Part shown: in pieces, positions 53,661 through 63,924 of the stretch
Layout: each line of letters begins with the position of its first letter
Position numbering within the stretch: the first letter of the stretch is position 1
Assembly: GCF_000526155.1 (NCBI RefSeq)
Contig: NZ_JAFN01000001.1
Coordinates: forward strand, 3,784,264-3,848,263
DNA: 64,000 nt
Direction of reading: 5' to 3'
Origin: Deferrisoma camini S3R1
Lineage (GTDB): Bacteria; Desulfobacterota; Deferrisomatia; Deferrisomatales; Deferrisomataceae
Translations under genes and position numbers: made by a program
The notes under the pieces: generated by a model
What the model saw: the letters and a program-made list of their open reading frames with translations, nothing else
Told to the model about the DNA's origin: nothing
Database searches by the model: none

Positions 53661-53725
53661 TTGACCCATGGGGTTCGTTTGCTCTAGGTTGACGGCCGCC
53701 TTTAGCAGGACTGAATCCGGTTCAG
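53661..53725 (+). promoter_or_regulatory. Candidate promoter and palindromic operator of the XRE-cupin regulator
   Basis: TTGACC (53661-53666), 18-base spacer, TAGGTT (53685-53690), followed by the inverted repeat CTGAA-TCCGG-TTCAG (53711-53725), about 33 bases before the gene. An operator downstream of the promoter suggests autorepression by the XRE protein. Confidence 0.45.
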
Positions 53726-53758
53726 CAACTCTTAAGCGGGGCGGGGTGGACACGGCGT

Positions 53759-54337
53759 ATGAAGAAGGAGGTCCTGGAGAAGCTCAACCTGGGGGGGAAG
53801 ATCAAGGAGCTTCGCCTGCAGCGGGGGATGACCCTGAAGGACCTGGCGGCGAAAACGGGGTTCAGTCCGGCCCTGTTGAGCCAGGTGGAGAACAACTTGG
53901 TGTCGCCGTCCATCTCCACCCTGTGGAACTTCGCCGAGGCCCTGGGGGTGAAGATCGGGTACTTCTTCCACCAGGAGGCTGAGGAGCGAACCGATTACGT
54001 GTTGACCCGGGCCGGAAAAGAGGCCCTGGTGTACCGAAACGAGCTGCCCCACACCCTGCCGTACCGGGACCTGGCGTACGGCTACGAGGGGCGCAGCATG
54101 AGCCCGATCCTCCTCTCGTGCGACGAGCCCTGTGAATTCTCTCTCAAGGAGCTCCCGTACGAGGGCGAGGAGTTCGTGCACGTGTTGGAGGGGCGGATCC
54201 AGGTGGAGTACGGGGGGCAGCGGTTCGACCTGGGCCCCGGGGACAGCCTGTACTACAACGCCCAGCTCCCCCACCGCATCCGGGTGGGGGACCGGGCGCG
54301 GTTCTTGGCGGTGTTGTATGAGGCCAACCGGAACTGA
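53759..54337 (+). CDS. XRE-family transcriptional regulator with C-terminal cupin sensor
   Basis: A 192-residue protein. The helix-turn-helix domain is at about 12-66 (KIKELRLQRGMTLKDLAAKTGFSPALLSQVEN). A cupin_2 domain is at about 115-185 (EFVHVLEGRIQVEYGG, LGPGDSLYYNAQLPHRIRV). Such XRE-cupin proteins sense small molecules. It lies 40 bases upstream of the thiolase gene on the same strand and is probably the regulator of the beta-oxidation operon. Start ATG preceded by a purine-rich tract rather than a strong Shine-Dalgarno. Confidence 0.9.
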   Translation: MKKEVLEKLNLGGKIKELRLQRGMTLKDLAAKTGFSPALLSQVENNLVSPSISTLWNFAEALGVKIGYFFHQEAEERTDYVLTRAGKEALVYRNELPHTLPYRDLAYGYEGRSMSPILLSCDEPCEFSLKELPYEGEEFVHVLEGRIQVEYGGQRFDLGPGDSLYYNAQLPHRIRVGDRARFLAVLYEANRN

Positions 54338-54377
54338 GAGGTGAGGCCTGGAATCTGCGATTGGGAGGTTGCCCACC

Positions 54378-55565
54378 ATGTCCGTTCGTGACGTTGTGAT
54401 CGTTTCCGCGTGCCGTACCCCCATCGGGGGGTACCTCGGGTCGCTCCAGCCCCTGAAGGTGACCGATCTGGGCGGGGTGGTGGTGAGGGAGGCCGTGCGG
54501 CGGGCCGGTCTCTCCCCCGACCGGGTGGACGAGTGCATCATGGGGAACGTGCTCCAGGCCGGGGTGGGCCAGAACCCGGCGCGCCAGGCCGCCCTCAAGG
54601 GTGGGCTGGCTTCGGCCGTGAATGCGTTCACCATCAACAAGGTGTGCGGGTCGGGCCTGAAGGCCGTGATGCTGGCCGCCCAGGCCGTGGCCTTGGGGGA
54701 CGCCGACGTGGTGGTGGCCGGCGGCATGGAGAGCATGTCCAACGCCCCCCACCTCCAGCGCAACCTGCGGGGGGGGGTGCGGTTGGGCAACTTCCCCACC
54801 GAGGACGCCATGGTCCACGACGGCCTGTGGTGCGCGTTCAACGACGTGCACATGGGCAACCTGGCCGAGTACACGGCCCGGGAGGCGGGGCTCACTCGGG
54901 AGGAGCTGGACGCGTTCGCGGCCCAGAGCCAGCAGAAGGCGGCCCGGGCCATCGAAACGGGCGCGTTCCGCGACGAGATCGTGGCGGTGGAGGTTCCCCA
55001 GCGCAAGGGGGACCCCAAGCGGTTCGACACGGACGAGCCGGTCAAGCCGGGCACCACGGTGGAGATCCTGGCCAAGCTGCGGCCGGCCTTCGAGAAGGGG
55101 GGCATGGTCACGGCCGGCAACGCCCCGGGGCTGACCGACGGCGCTAGCGCCGTGGTGGTGACGAGCCGGGAGCTGGCCGAGCGCGAGGGGTTGCCGGTGC
55201 TCGCCACGATCCGTCACTATGCGGCGGCCCACCGGGACCCCAAGGACGTGTTCTTCGCGCCCATCGACGCGGTGCGCAGGGTCATGGACAAGGGCGGGTA
55301 CGCCATCGACGACTTCGACCTGATCGAGGCCAACGAGGCGTTCGCGTCCCAGTGCCTGGCCGACGGCAAGGAGCTGGGCTGGGACTGGGACCGGGTCAAC
55401 GTGAACGGCGGCGCCATCGCCCTGGGCCACCCCATCGGCGCGAGCGGCGCCCGGATCCTGACCACCCTGCTCTACGCCCTCCAGGCCCGGGGCGGCCGGC
55501 TGGGGCTCGCCACCCTGTGCCTGGGCGGCGGCGGGGCGGTGGCCATGGTGGTGGAGCGGGGCTAG
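54378..55565 (+). CDS. Acetyl-CoA acetyltransferase (thiolase)
   Basis: A 395-residue thiolase: acetyl-CoA + acyl-CoA <-> 3-ketoacyl-CoA + CoA. Catalytic residues C90 ([11 protein letters not shown]), H351 ([12 protein letters not shown]) and C381 ([11 protein letters not shown]), plus NEAFASQ. ATG 54378 has GGGAGG upstream at the right distance; a TTG at 54369 is an unlikely alternative. First enzyme gene of the operon. Confidence 0.95.
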   Translation: MSVRDVVIVSACRTPIGGYLGSLQPLKVTDLGGVVVREAVRRAGLSPDRVDECIMGNVLQAGVGQNPARQAALKGGLASAVNAFTINKVCGSGLKAVMLAAQAVALGDADVVVAGGMESMSNAPHLQRNLRGGVRLGNFPTEDAMVHDGLWCAFNDVHMGNLAEYTAREAGLTREELDAFAAQSQQKAARAIETGAFRDEIVAVEVPQRKGDPKRFDTDEPVKPGTTVEILAKLRPAFEKGGMVTAGNAPGLTDGASAVVVTSRELAEREGLPVLATIRHYAAAHRDPKDVFFAPIDAVRRVMDKGGYAIDDFDLIEANEAFASQCLADGKELGWDWDRVNVNGGAIALGHPIGASGARILTTLLYALQARGGRLGLATLCLGGGGAVAMVVERG

Positions 55566-55623
55566 CCAAGCAGCGAGGGGACGCGCAACCCGACGGAGCG
55601 CATCGAGAAGGGAGGAGAGAGCC

Positions 55624-56487
55624 ATGCAGGTGAGCGACGTGAAGAAGGTGGGGGTCCTGGGGGCCGGCACCATGGGCCACGGCATCGCGCAGGTGTTCGC
55701 GGCCGCGGGATACCCGGTGGTGCTGCGCGACATCTCGGACGAGTTCGTGCAGCGCGGCATCGCCGCCATCACCAAGAACCTGGACCGCATGGTGTCCAAG
55801 GGCAAGCTGGAGGCGGCCCGGAAGGACGAGATCCTGGGCCGAATCCAGGGCACCACGTCCCTCGAGGCCCTGGCCGACGTGGACGTGGCCGTGGAGGCGG
55901 CCACCGAGAACCTGGACATCAAGCTCAAGATCTTCGAGGACCTCGATCGCATCACCAAGCCCGAGGCGATCCTCGCCTCCAACACCTCGTCCATCTCCAT
56001 CACCAAGATCGGCAAGGTCACCGGCCGGCCGGGCAAGGTGATCGGCATGCACTTCATGAACCCCGTGCCGGTCATGAAGCTGATCGAGATCATCCGGGGC
56101 CTGCAGACCTCGGACGAGACCTACCAGGTGGTGGAGGAGCTGTCCAAAAACCTGGGCAAGGTGCCGGTGTGCGTGAACGACAGCCCCGGGTTCGTGTCGA
56201 ACCGGATCCTGCTGCCCATGATCAACGAGGCCATCTTCACCCTGTACGAGGGGGTTGCCTCGCCCGAGGCCATCGACACCGTGATGAAGCTGGGCATGAA
56301 CCACCCCATGGGGCCCCTGGAGCTGGCCGACCTGATCGGCCTGGACGTGTGCCTGTCGATCATGGAGGTGCTCTACGAGGGGTTCGGCGACTCCAAGTAC
56401 CGGCCCTGCCCGCTGCTGAAGAAGATGGTGGATGCGGGCACCCTGGGCCGGAAGACCGGCAAGGGTTTCTACGACTACTCCGGGTAG
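55624..56487 (+). CDS. 3-hydroxybutyryl-CoA dehydrogenase
   Basis: A 287-residue enzyme oxidising 3-hydroxyacyl-CoA with NAD+. Dinucleotide fold [24 protein letters not shown], catalytic block [30 protein letters not shown] (catalytic His-Glu pair) and [20 protein letters not shown]. Ends GKGFYDYSG as usual. Single-domain, as in clostridial Hbd. Confidence 0.96.
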   Translation: MQVSDVKKVGVLGAGTMGHGIAQVFAAAGYPVVLRDISDEFVQRGIAAITKNLDRMVSKGKLEAARKDEILGRIQGTTSLEALADVDVAVEAATENLDIKLKIFEDLDRITKPEAILASNTSSISITKIGKVTGRPGKVIGMHFMNPVPVMKLIEIIRGLQTSDETYQVVEELSKNLGKVPVCVNDSPGFVSNRILLPMINEAIFTLYEGVASPEAIDTVMKLGMNHPMGPLELADLIGLDVCLSIMEVLYEGFGDSKYRPCPLLKKMVDAGTLGRKTGKGFYDYSG

Positions 56488-56499
56488 AGGAGGGCGGCC

Positions 56500-57285
56500 A
56501 TGGCGTACGAGAACGTGATCCTGGAGCAGGTGGAGCCCGGCATCTACCGCCTGACCATCAACCGTCCCAAGGCCCTGAACGCCCTGAACGCCGAGACCCT
56601 CGACGAGATCGAGGCGGCCCTGCGGGAGGTGGAGGCCGACCCCGGCGCCCGGGCCCTGCTGGTCACCGGCGCCGGCGACAAGGCGTTCGTGGCCGGGGCC
56701 GACATCAGCCAGATGCGCTCGCTCACGGCGGCCGAGGCCAAAGCGTTCGCCCTCAAGGGCCAGAAGGTGTTCCGCCGGCTGGAGGACCTGCCGGTGCCGG
56801 TGATCGCGGTGGTCAACGGGTACTGCCTGGGCGGGGGGTGCGAGCTGGCCATGGCGTGCGACTGGATCGTGGCGAGCGAGAAGGCCGTGTTCGGCCAGCC
56901 CGAGGTGAACCTGGGCGTGACCCCGGGGTTCGGAGGGACCCAGCGGCTCACCCGGATCGTGGGCAAGGCCCGGGCCATGGAGCTGGTGACCACCGGCCGG
57001 CAGGTGAAGGCGGCCGAGGCCAAAGAGATCGGGCTGGTGAACCACGTGGTGCCGGCCGAGTCCCTGATGGACGAGGCCCTGGCCCAGGCCCGGACCGTGG
57101 CGTCCAAGGGGCCGGTGGCGGTGCGGCTGGCCAAGGAGGCCGTGCAGCGGGGTCAGGACCTGGACCTGGACAACGCCTGCGTGCTCGAGAGCGACGTGTT
57201 CGGCCTGTGCTTCGCCACCGAGGACCAGAAGGAGGGCATGGCGGCGTTCCTGGAGAAGCGCAAGGCCGCGTTCCAGGGCCGGTGA
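56500..57285 (+). CDS. Enoyl-CoA hydratase (crotonase)
   Basis: A 261-residue crotonase. Oxyanion-hole region AFVAGADISQM and GGGCELAMACD; catalytic glutamates E115 (GGGCELA) and E135 (GQPEVNLGVTPGFGGTQRL). Hydrates crotonyl-type enoyl-CoA. 12 bases after the dehydrogenase gene. Confidence 0.96.
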   Translation: MAYENVILEQVEPGIYRLTINRPKALNALNAETLDEIEAALREVEADPGARALLVTGAGDKAFVAGADISQMRSLTAAEAKAFALKGQKVFRRLEDLPVPVIAVVNGYCLGGGCELAMACDWIVASEKAVFGQPEVNLGVTPGFGGTQRLTRIVGKARAMELVTTGRQVKAAEAKEIGLVNHVVPAESLMDEALAQARTVASKGPVAVRLAKEAVQRGQDLDLDNACVLESDVFGLCFATEDQKEGMAAFLEKRKAAFQGR

Positions 57286-57325
57286 GGTTGGTTCCCCCAT
57301 TTCCGATTCCGGAGGAGTTTCCCCG

Positions 57326-58471
<1,146 letters not shown>

Positions 58472-58502
58472 CGGCATCCACCCGACCAAAGGAGGTACGA
58501 CG

Positions 58503-59252
58503 ATGAAGATCATGGTGCCGGTTCGGCGGGTCCCGAACCCCGACGTGAAGGTCCGGCTCAAGAAGGACGGCACGGGGATCGAGACCGAGGGCGTGAACTT
58601 TCTGGTGAACCCCTTCGACGAGTACGCCATCGAGGAGGCGGTCCGGATCACCGAGAAGTCCGGGGGCGAGGTGTTCCTGGTGTCGATCGGCGGCCCCGAG
58701 AACGAGGAGACCCTGCGGGCCGGCCTGGCCCTGGGCGCCCACCGGGCCTACCTGGTGGACCTGGGCGGCGAGTGCTACGAGAGCTCGGGCATCGCCGACA
58801 TCCTGGCCGCCGTGTTCAAGCAGGAGAACCCCGACCTGGTGATCCTGGGTAAGCAGTCGGTGGACACCGACAACAACCAGGCGGCCCAGATGCTGGCGGC
58901 CAAGCTGGGCCTGCCCCAGGCCTGCTTCGCCTACAAGGTGGAGCTCCAGGACGGCAAGGCCGTGGTCCAGCGGGAGATCGACGGCGGCCTCGAGGTGAAG
59001 GAGGTGGAACTGCCGGCCGTGATCACGGCGGACCTGCGGTTGAACCAGCCCCGGTACGCGAGCCTCCCGGCCATCATGAAGGCCAAGAAGAAAGAGGTGA
59101 AGAAGGTCACCCCCGCCGACCTGGGCGCCGAGCCCAAGAACCGGGCCCGCGTGCTGGGGCTCAGCGAGCCGCCGCCGCGCAAGGCCGGGCAGAAGGTCGC
59201 GAGCGTGGACGAACTGGTGGACAAGCTGGTCAACGAGGCCAAGGTCCTGTAG
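58503..59252 (+). CDS. etfB: Electron transfer flavoprotein beta subunit
   Basis: A 249-residue EtfB. IMVPVRRVPNPDVKVRLKKDG, NPFDEYAIEEAVRI, LGKQSVDTDNNQAAQMLAAKLG and the recognition loop DLRLNQPRYASLPAIMKAKKK are diagnostic. Ends with KVASVDELVDKLVNEAKVL. Confidence 0.96.
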   Translation: MKIMVPVRRVPNPDVKVRLKKDGTGIETEGVNFLVNPFDEYAIEEAVRITEKSGGEVFLVSIGGPENEETLRAGLALGAHRAYLVDLGGECYESSGIADILAAVFKQENPDLVILGKQSVDTDNNQAAQMLAAKLGLPQACFAYKVELQDGKAVVQREIDGGLEVKEVELPAVITADLRLNQPRYASLPAIMKAKKKEVKKVTPADLGAEPKNRARVLGLSEPPPRKAGQKVASVDELVDKLVNEAKVL

Positions 59253-59270
59253 GGCCAGGGAGGAGAACCG

Positions 59271-60248
59271 ATGGCGATTCTGTTGATTGCGGAGATGCGC
59301 GAAGGGGAGGTCCGGCACGCCACCTTTCCGGCGGTGACGGCGGCCAAGCATCTGGCCGAGCTCCTGGGGACCGAGTTCGACATCGTGCTGTTGGGCAAGG
59401 GCGCCCAGGCCTGCGCCGAGCAGCTCAAGGACCTCGGCGCGGCCAACGTGCTGTGGAGCGAGGCCGACGCGGTGGCCGAGTACACGGCCGAGGCCCACGC
59501 TCAGGCCGCCGCAGACCTGGTGAACGAGAAGGGCTACACCGCGGTGCTCGCGGCGGCCACCACCACCGGCAAGGACCTGATGCCCCGGCTGGCGGGCCTG
59601 CTGGACGCCGGCATGGTGAGCGACGCGATCGGGTTCGAGAAGGGCGACGAGGGCATCGTGTACCTGCGGCCCATGTACGCGGGCAACGCCATCGCCCGGG
59701 TGGTGATCGACACGCCGATCCACTGCATGACGGTCCGGGAGACGGCCTTTGACGCGGCCACCCCTGGCGCGGGTTCCGCGGCCGTGGCCGAGGCCCCGGT
59801 CAACGTGGACGCCGGCGGCCTGAAGGCCAAGTTCGTGGAGTACCAGCTCACCAAGTCCGAGCGGCCCGAGCTCACCGAGGCCAAGGTGGTGGTGTCGGCC
59901 GGCCGGGGCGTGAAGGACGCCGAGGGCGTGAAGCTGATCGAGCAGCTGGCCGACGCCCTGGGCGCGGCCCTGGGCGCCAGCCGGGCCGTGGTGGACGAGG
60001 GGCTCCTGCCCAACGACCTGCAGGTGGGCCAGACCGGAAAGATCGTGGCCCCCGACCTGTACATCGCCTGCGGCATCAGCGGCGCCATCCAGCACGTGGC
60101 CGGCATGAAGGACGCCAAGGTGATCGTGGCGATCAACAAGGACGAGGAGGCCCCGATCTTCGAGGTGGCCGACTACGGGCTGGTGGATGACCTGTTCAAG
60201 GCCGTGCCCAAGCTCATCGAGAAGGTCCAGGCCGCCCGGGCCTCCTGA
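59271..60248 (+). CDS. etfA: Electron transfer flavoprotein alpha subunit
   Basis: A 325-residue EtfA. The FAD domain carries VVSAGRGVKDAEGVKLIEQLADALGAALGASRAVVDEGLLP, GQTGKIVAPDLYIACGISGAIQH and VIVAINKDEEAPIFEVADYGLVDDLF. No ferredoxin domain is fused. With EtfB it passes acyl-CoA dehydrogenase electrons on, here probably to the membrane protein at 60986. Confidence 0.96.
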   Translation: MAILLIAEMREGEVRHATFPAVTAAKHLAELLGTEFDIVLLGKGAQACAEQLKDLGAANVLWSEADAVAEYTAEAHAQAAADLVNEKGYTAVLAAATTTGKDLMPRLAGLLDAGMVSDAIGFEKGDEGIVYLRPMYAGNAIARVVIDTPIHCMTVRETAFDAATPGAGSAAVAEAPVNVDAGGLKAKFVEYQLTKSERPELTEAKVVVSAGRGVKDAEGVKLIEQLADALGAALGASRAVVDEGLLPNDLQVGQTGKIVAPDLYIACGISGAIQHVAGMKDAKVIVAINKDEEAPIFEVADYGLVDDLFKAVPKLIEKVQAARAS

Positions 60249-60263
60249 CCCAGCGGAATGAAG

Positions 60264-60302
60264 CGGGCACCGCAGGGCCCCCAGGGCCCTGCGGTGCCCG
60301 CC
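60264..60302 (+). terminator. Long perfect hairpin after etfA
   Basis: An 18-bp perfect stem (GCGGGCACCGCAGGGCCC and its complement) with a CCA loop, 16 bases after the etfA stop. The downstream T-run is poor (CGTGTGTTCC), so it is either a terminator of limited efficiency or an mRNA end-stabiliser. Confidence 0.65.
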
Positions 60303-60985
60303 GTGTGTTCCTGCCGCCCCCGGACAAAGTGACTTGCACCCTTCCATACGCTTAGAAACTAGAGACTAGAGACTAGAGACTAGAGATCTTGGGGGGCGGG
60401 ATTCGTTGCAAAGGCGTCAAGTTTTTGCGCGGGGGCGCAGTTCCCCAGAGCCGGCTCCCCACGCCTCGACGGTCTGAGGCGGAGCCTCGCTAAAGTTTTG
60501 GGGACCTGCGGGCTAGGCGGACGGGCTCTCCAGCAGACCCCATGCCCCCGAGACCGTGAGGTGACGTCAAAGGGGCGCGGTTACGTTTGGAATGCTTGGA
60601 GATCTTGGAGGTTTTCGAGCCCTCTAGGGGAAGTCACTGGGAAGCTCCATCAGGCCCCTGCGGGGCCCTACAACGGGGAAGGTAACGTTCCCTGATCCCG
60701 GGACCACAGCCGGCGGCGGGGCACGGGGGCTACTTCCGGCCGGGCGCGAAGCCGAGCGTTGAGATTCGCCGCGCAGGCACAGGACACGGGAGTTGGTTTC
60801 ATCACGGGTGCGTGCAAGGGGTCCCCTTTCGCGGTCCGGGCGCCGGAGGCTCTGCGCGGCGAGCATAGGGGCCGCGCCCGCCTCTCCGGCAGACCCCATG
60901 CCCCCCGGCTCCGATGTCGAGGCGACTTTCGACCGACGACCAACGACTGACGACCAACGACCGAAGTTATATGGAAGGAAAGACC
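60303..60985. other. Long intergenic region with short repeats
   Basis: Four tandem ACTAGAG heptamers lie at 60358-60385. A ~25-base sequence CTCTCC(A/G)GCAGACCCCATGCCCCC occurs twice (about 60523-60551 and 60882-60905). No gene was recognised on either strand. The region may hold a separate promoter for the EMO-like gene. Confidence 0.5.
60358..60385 (+). repeat. Tandem heptamer ACTAGAG x4
   Basis: Four exact copies of ACTAGAG in a row, preceded by TTAGAA and followed by ATCTT. Not a CRISPR: no spacers. Confidence 0.85.
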
Positions 60986-62932
60986 ATGGTCAATGGGCTC
61001 GATTTCGCGTTGATCCTGTTGGCGGTTGCCGTGGCCGCGGGCGGGATCGTGGCCAAGGCGCGTCGGATCGCCTTGGGGCAACCCGAGGCCCGCTCCGGTG
61101 ACCTGCGGGCCCGGATCGGCGGGGTGTGTCGGGCGGTGCTCCGCCACGATCGGATCCTACGGGACCAACCCGAGGGCCGCCACCACCTGTACCTGTTCTA
61201 CGCCTTCGTTATCCCCCTGACCGTGATCGTGGTGGTCCAGGTGGCGTTCACCCTGCCGCCGGTGCTGGCGCGGCCCCTGGGCCTCGCCCTGGACCTGGTG
61301 GCGGGGTTCGGCCTGTTCGGAACCGTGCGGCTGTACCAGCGCCGGTACGGCGAGCAGCCCGACCGTCTGGACAACCGGCCCGAGGACCGGTGGGCCCTGA
61401 TCCTGCTCATGACGATCTTCGTCACCGGGTTCCTCACCGAGGCGAGCCGGCTGAGCCTTCTGTCCGGGTTCGAGTACCTGTGGAACCCGATCGGATTCGT
61501 CCTGGCCATCCCCCTGCACCTGCTGCCCGAGCCCTGGCGGTTGGTGCTCGTCGAGCTCTTCTGGCGGCTCCACCTCTACCTGGTGCTGTTCACCCTGGCC
61601 AGCCTGCCCTACGGAAAGCTGGGCCACATCCCGTTCGGGGTGGCCAACATCTTCCTGCGCAACCTGGGGCCCAAGGGCGCGTTTCGGCCGATCGACATCG
61701 AGACCGCCGAGGTGTACGGCGTGGGCCAGGTGGAGCAGTTCACCCGGAAGCAGTTGCTGGACCTGGAGGCCTGCGTTCGGTGCGGCCGGTGCCAGGCCCG
61801 GTGCCCGGCCTACAACACGGGCAAGAGCCTGAGCCCCAAGAAGGTCATCCAGGACCTCCGGGCCCACTGGATCGCCAAGGCTCCCTACCTGCGCAAGGGG
61901 CAGGGTGACGCGTTCGAGCAGCCCATGATCGAGGGCGGCGGTGTGAGCTACGACGACATCTGGGCCTGCACCACCTGCCGGCACTGCATGGAGACGTGCC
62001 CGATGATGATCGAGCACGTGGACAAGATCGTGGACATGCGCCGGTACCTGGTGCTGATGGAAGGCCAGATGCCCCAGGAGCTGGTGACCCTCAACAAGAA
62101 CCTGGAGAACAACTTCAACCCCTGGGGCGTGGGGTGGTCGGCCCGGAACGACTGGATGACCCGTCGCAAGGTGAGCCCCCGGATCCTCACCGAGGAGGAG
62201 AACCCCGAGTTCGAGGTGCTGCTGTGGGTGGGCTGCGCCGGCGCCTACGACGACCGGTACCAGCGGGTGGTGGCGTCGGTGTGCCGGCTGCTCGACCGGG
62301 CCGGGGTGTCCTACGGCGTGCTCGGCACCCAGGAGAAGTGCTGCGGCGACCCGGCCCGGGCCTCGGGCAACGAGTACCTGTACCAGACCCTGGTGGCCGA
62401 GAACATCGCGGCCATGGACGCCTTGGGCGTGAAGAAGATCCTGGCCACCTGCCCCCACTGCCTGAAGACCCTGTCCAAGGAGTACCCCCAGTTCGGCGGG
62501 AACTACGAGGTGGTCCACCACAGCCAGTTCCTGCTGGAGCTGATGACCCAGGGCCGGCTCCGCACCGTGCGGGACCTGCCGGGGCGCCTCACGTTCCACG
62601 ACTCGTGCTACCTGTCGCGCTACGCCGACATCGTGGCCGAGCCCCGGCGCCTGCTCGGTTCGGTACAGGGGCTGGAGCTTGCCGAGATGCCCCGCTCGGG
62701 CACCGAGAACTTCTGCTGCGGCGCCGGCGGCGGCCGGATGTGGATGGAGGAGGAGGGCACCCGGATCAACAACGTGCGGGCCGAGGAGGCCTTGGCCACC
62801 GGCGCGGACCTGATCGGCGCGGCCTGCCCGTTCTGCCTGACCATGCTCACCGACGGGGTCAAGGCCCAGAAGAAGGAAGAGGAGGTCCAGGTGCTCGACA
62901 TCGCCGAGATCCTCGAACGGGTGACTGCCTAG
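60986..62932 (+). CDS. Membrane Fe-S oxidoreductase, EMO-like (ETF:menaquinone oxidoreductase)
   Basis: A 648-residue protein. The N-terminal ~230 residues contain several membrane helices with histidines (FALILLAVAVAAGGIVAKARR, LYLFYAFVIPLTVIVVVQVAF) resembling NarI-type haem b domains. Two 4Fe-4S motifs follow (CVRCGRCQARCP, CTTCRHCMETCP). Two CCG domains come last (WVGCAGAYDD...EKCCGDPAR; FHDSCYLSRY...FCCGAGGG). This layout matches the ETF:methylmenaquinone oxidoreductase (EMO, DUF224 family) described in anaerobic fatty-acid oxidisers. Position after etfBA supports that role. ATG 60986 is chosen for the GGAAGGA site; ATG 60971 is possible. Confidence 0.88.
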   Translation: MVNGLDFALILLAVAVAAGGIVAKARRIALGQPEARSGDLRARIGGVCRAVLRHDRILRDQPEGRHHLYLFYAFVIPLTVIVVVQVAFTLPPVLARPLGLALDLVAGFGLFGTVRLYQRRYGEQPDRLDNRPEDRWALILLMTIFVTGFLTEASRLSLLSGFEYLWNPIGFVLAIPLHLLPEPWRLVLVELFWRLHLYLVLFTLASLPYGKLGHIPFGVANIFLRNLGPKGAFRPIDIETAEVYGVGQVEQFTRKQLLDLEACVRCGRCQARCPAYNTGKSLSPKKVIQDLRAHWIAKAPYLRKGQGDAFEQPMIEGGGVSYDDIWACTTCRHCMETCPMMIEHVDKIVDMRRYLVLMEGQMPQELVTLNKNLENNFNPWGVGWSARNDWMTRRKVSPRILTEEENPEFEVLLWVGCAGAYDDRYQRVVASVCRLLDRAGVSYGVLGTQEKCCGDPARASGNEYLYQTLVAENIAAMDALGVKKILATCPHCLKTLSKEYPQFGGNYEVVHHSQFLLELMTQGRLRTVRDLPGRLTFHDSCYLSRYADIVAEPRRLLGSVQGLELAEMPRSGTENFCCGAGGGRMWMEEEGTRINNVRAEEALATGADLIGAACPFCLTMLTDGVKAQKKEEEVQVLDIAEILERVTA

Positions 62933-62952
62933 AAGGCCGGGGAGGAGAAGCC

Positions 62953-63900
62953 ATGAAGCGAGCCGTGATCGTTGCCGTGCTTCTGGCCCTCGGCCCCGCG
63001 GCCCGGGCCGGGGAGATGGCCCCGGGGTTCCAGCCCCCGGAGAAGAAGATCGAGAAGCCCTACACGAACGACAAGTGCCTGAAGAACTGCCACGGGGTGC
63101 CCGGGTTCTCGGCCGGCGGGCCCGACGGGGCCCTGCGCGACCTGTACGTGGATGCCGAGGAGTTCGTGCTCTCCACCCACGGCCAGAAGGGGGTGGAGTG
63201 CATCGACTGCCACCGGGACGCGGACCCCAACTTCCACCCCCGCACGGGCTACCCCAAGGTGGACTGCCGGGCGTGCCACGCCAAGACCCCCCCGGCCGAC
63301 GCCTACCCGCCGGACGCCCTGGCCCGGCTCGAGGCCAAGGGCATCAAGCCGCCGCCCGAGGAGGCCCGAAAGGCCGAGGGGTGGCTCAAGACGAAGCACG
63401 GCCAGGCCTTTGCCCGGGGGGACGAGAAGGCCCCGTTCTGCACCGACTGCCACACGGCCCACCGGATCCGCAAGGCCGACGACCCGGCCTCGACCGTGAA
63501 CCGGGCCAACCTGGCGGCCACCTGCGGCCGGTGCCACGCCGACCGCCTGGAGGCGGGCCGGGCGGGGGTCTGGCTCGCCCGGTTCCGGATCGGGGCCCAC
63601 GGCAAGGGCGATCTGGCCAACCGCTACGACGTGACCGAGTGCGCCTCGTGCCACCAGGGCGAGGCGGCCCACGGCGAGAGATCGGTCACGGGCCAGGCCT
63701 GCCCCACCTGCCACCGGGTGGCCGAGGAGAAGGGCCGAGAGTGGGCCACCCTTCACATCCGGCCCGGCTCCGGCGACCAGCCCCTGGCTTGGGCCCTCTC
63801 CTGGCTCTATGAGGCCGGGTTCTGGGCGGCGGTGGCGGGCGGCGTGCTCATCGCGGTGTTCTGGGGTTTCACCAGCCTCTTTCGCCGGGACGACGGCTGA
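62953..63900 (+). CDS. Membrane-anchored multihaem cytochrome c
   Basis: A 315-residue exported protein: signal peptide (AVIVAVLLALGPAARAG), six canonical CxxCH motifs (CIDCH, CRACH, CTDCH, CGRCH, CASCH, CPTCH) and one non-standard CLKNCH (C-x3-C-H) near the N-terminus, so six or seven haems. A single C-terminal membrane helix (WAAVAGGVLIAVFWGFTSLF) anchors it. 20 bases after the EMO-like gene; probable electron acceptor from the quinone pool or partner of the downstream Fe-S subunit. Confidence 0.92.
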   Translation: MKRAVIVAVLLALGPAARAGEMAPGFQPPEKKIEKPYTNDKCLKNCHGVPGFSAGGPDGALRDLYVDAEEFVLSTHGQKGVECIDCHRDADPNFHPRTGYPKVDCRACHAKTPPADAYPPDALARLEAKGIKPPPEEARKAEGWLKTKHGQAFARGDEKAPFCTDCHTAHRIRKADDPASTVNRANLAATCGRCHADRLEAGRAGVWLARFRIGAHGKGDLANRYDVTECASCHQGEAAHGERSVTGQACPTCHRVAEEKGREWATLHIRPGSGDQPLAWALSWLYEAGFWAAVAGGVLIAVFWGFTSLFRRDDG

Positions 63901-63924
63901 GGCCTTGCGGGAGGAAACGGTCCC

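Noticed and set aside
60358-60385. Possible mini-CRISPR
   Set aside because: Simple uninterrupted tandem heptamers; no spacers.
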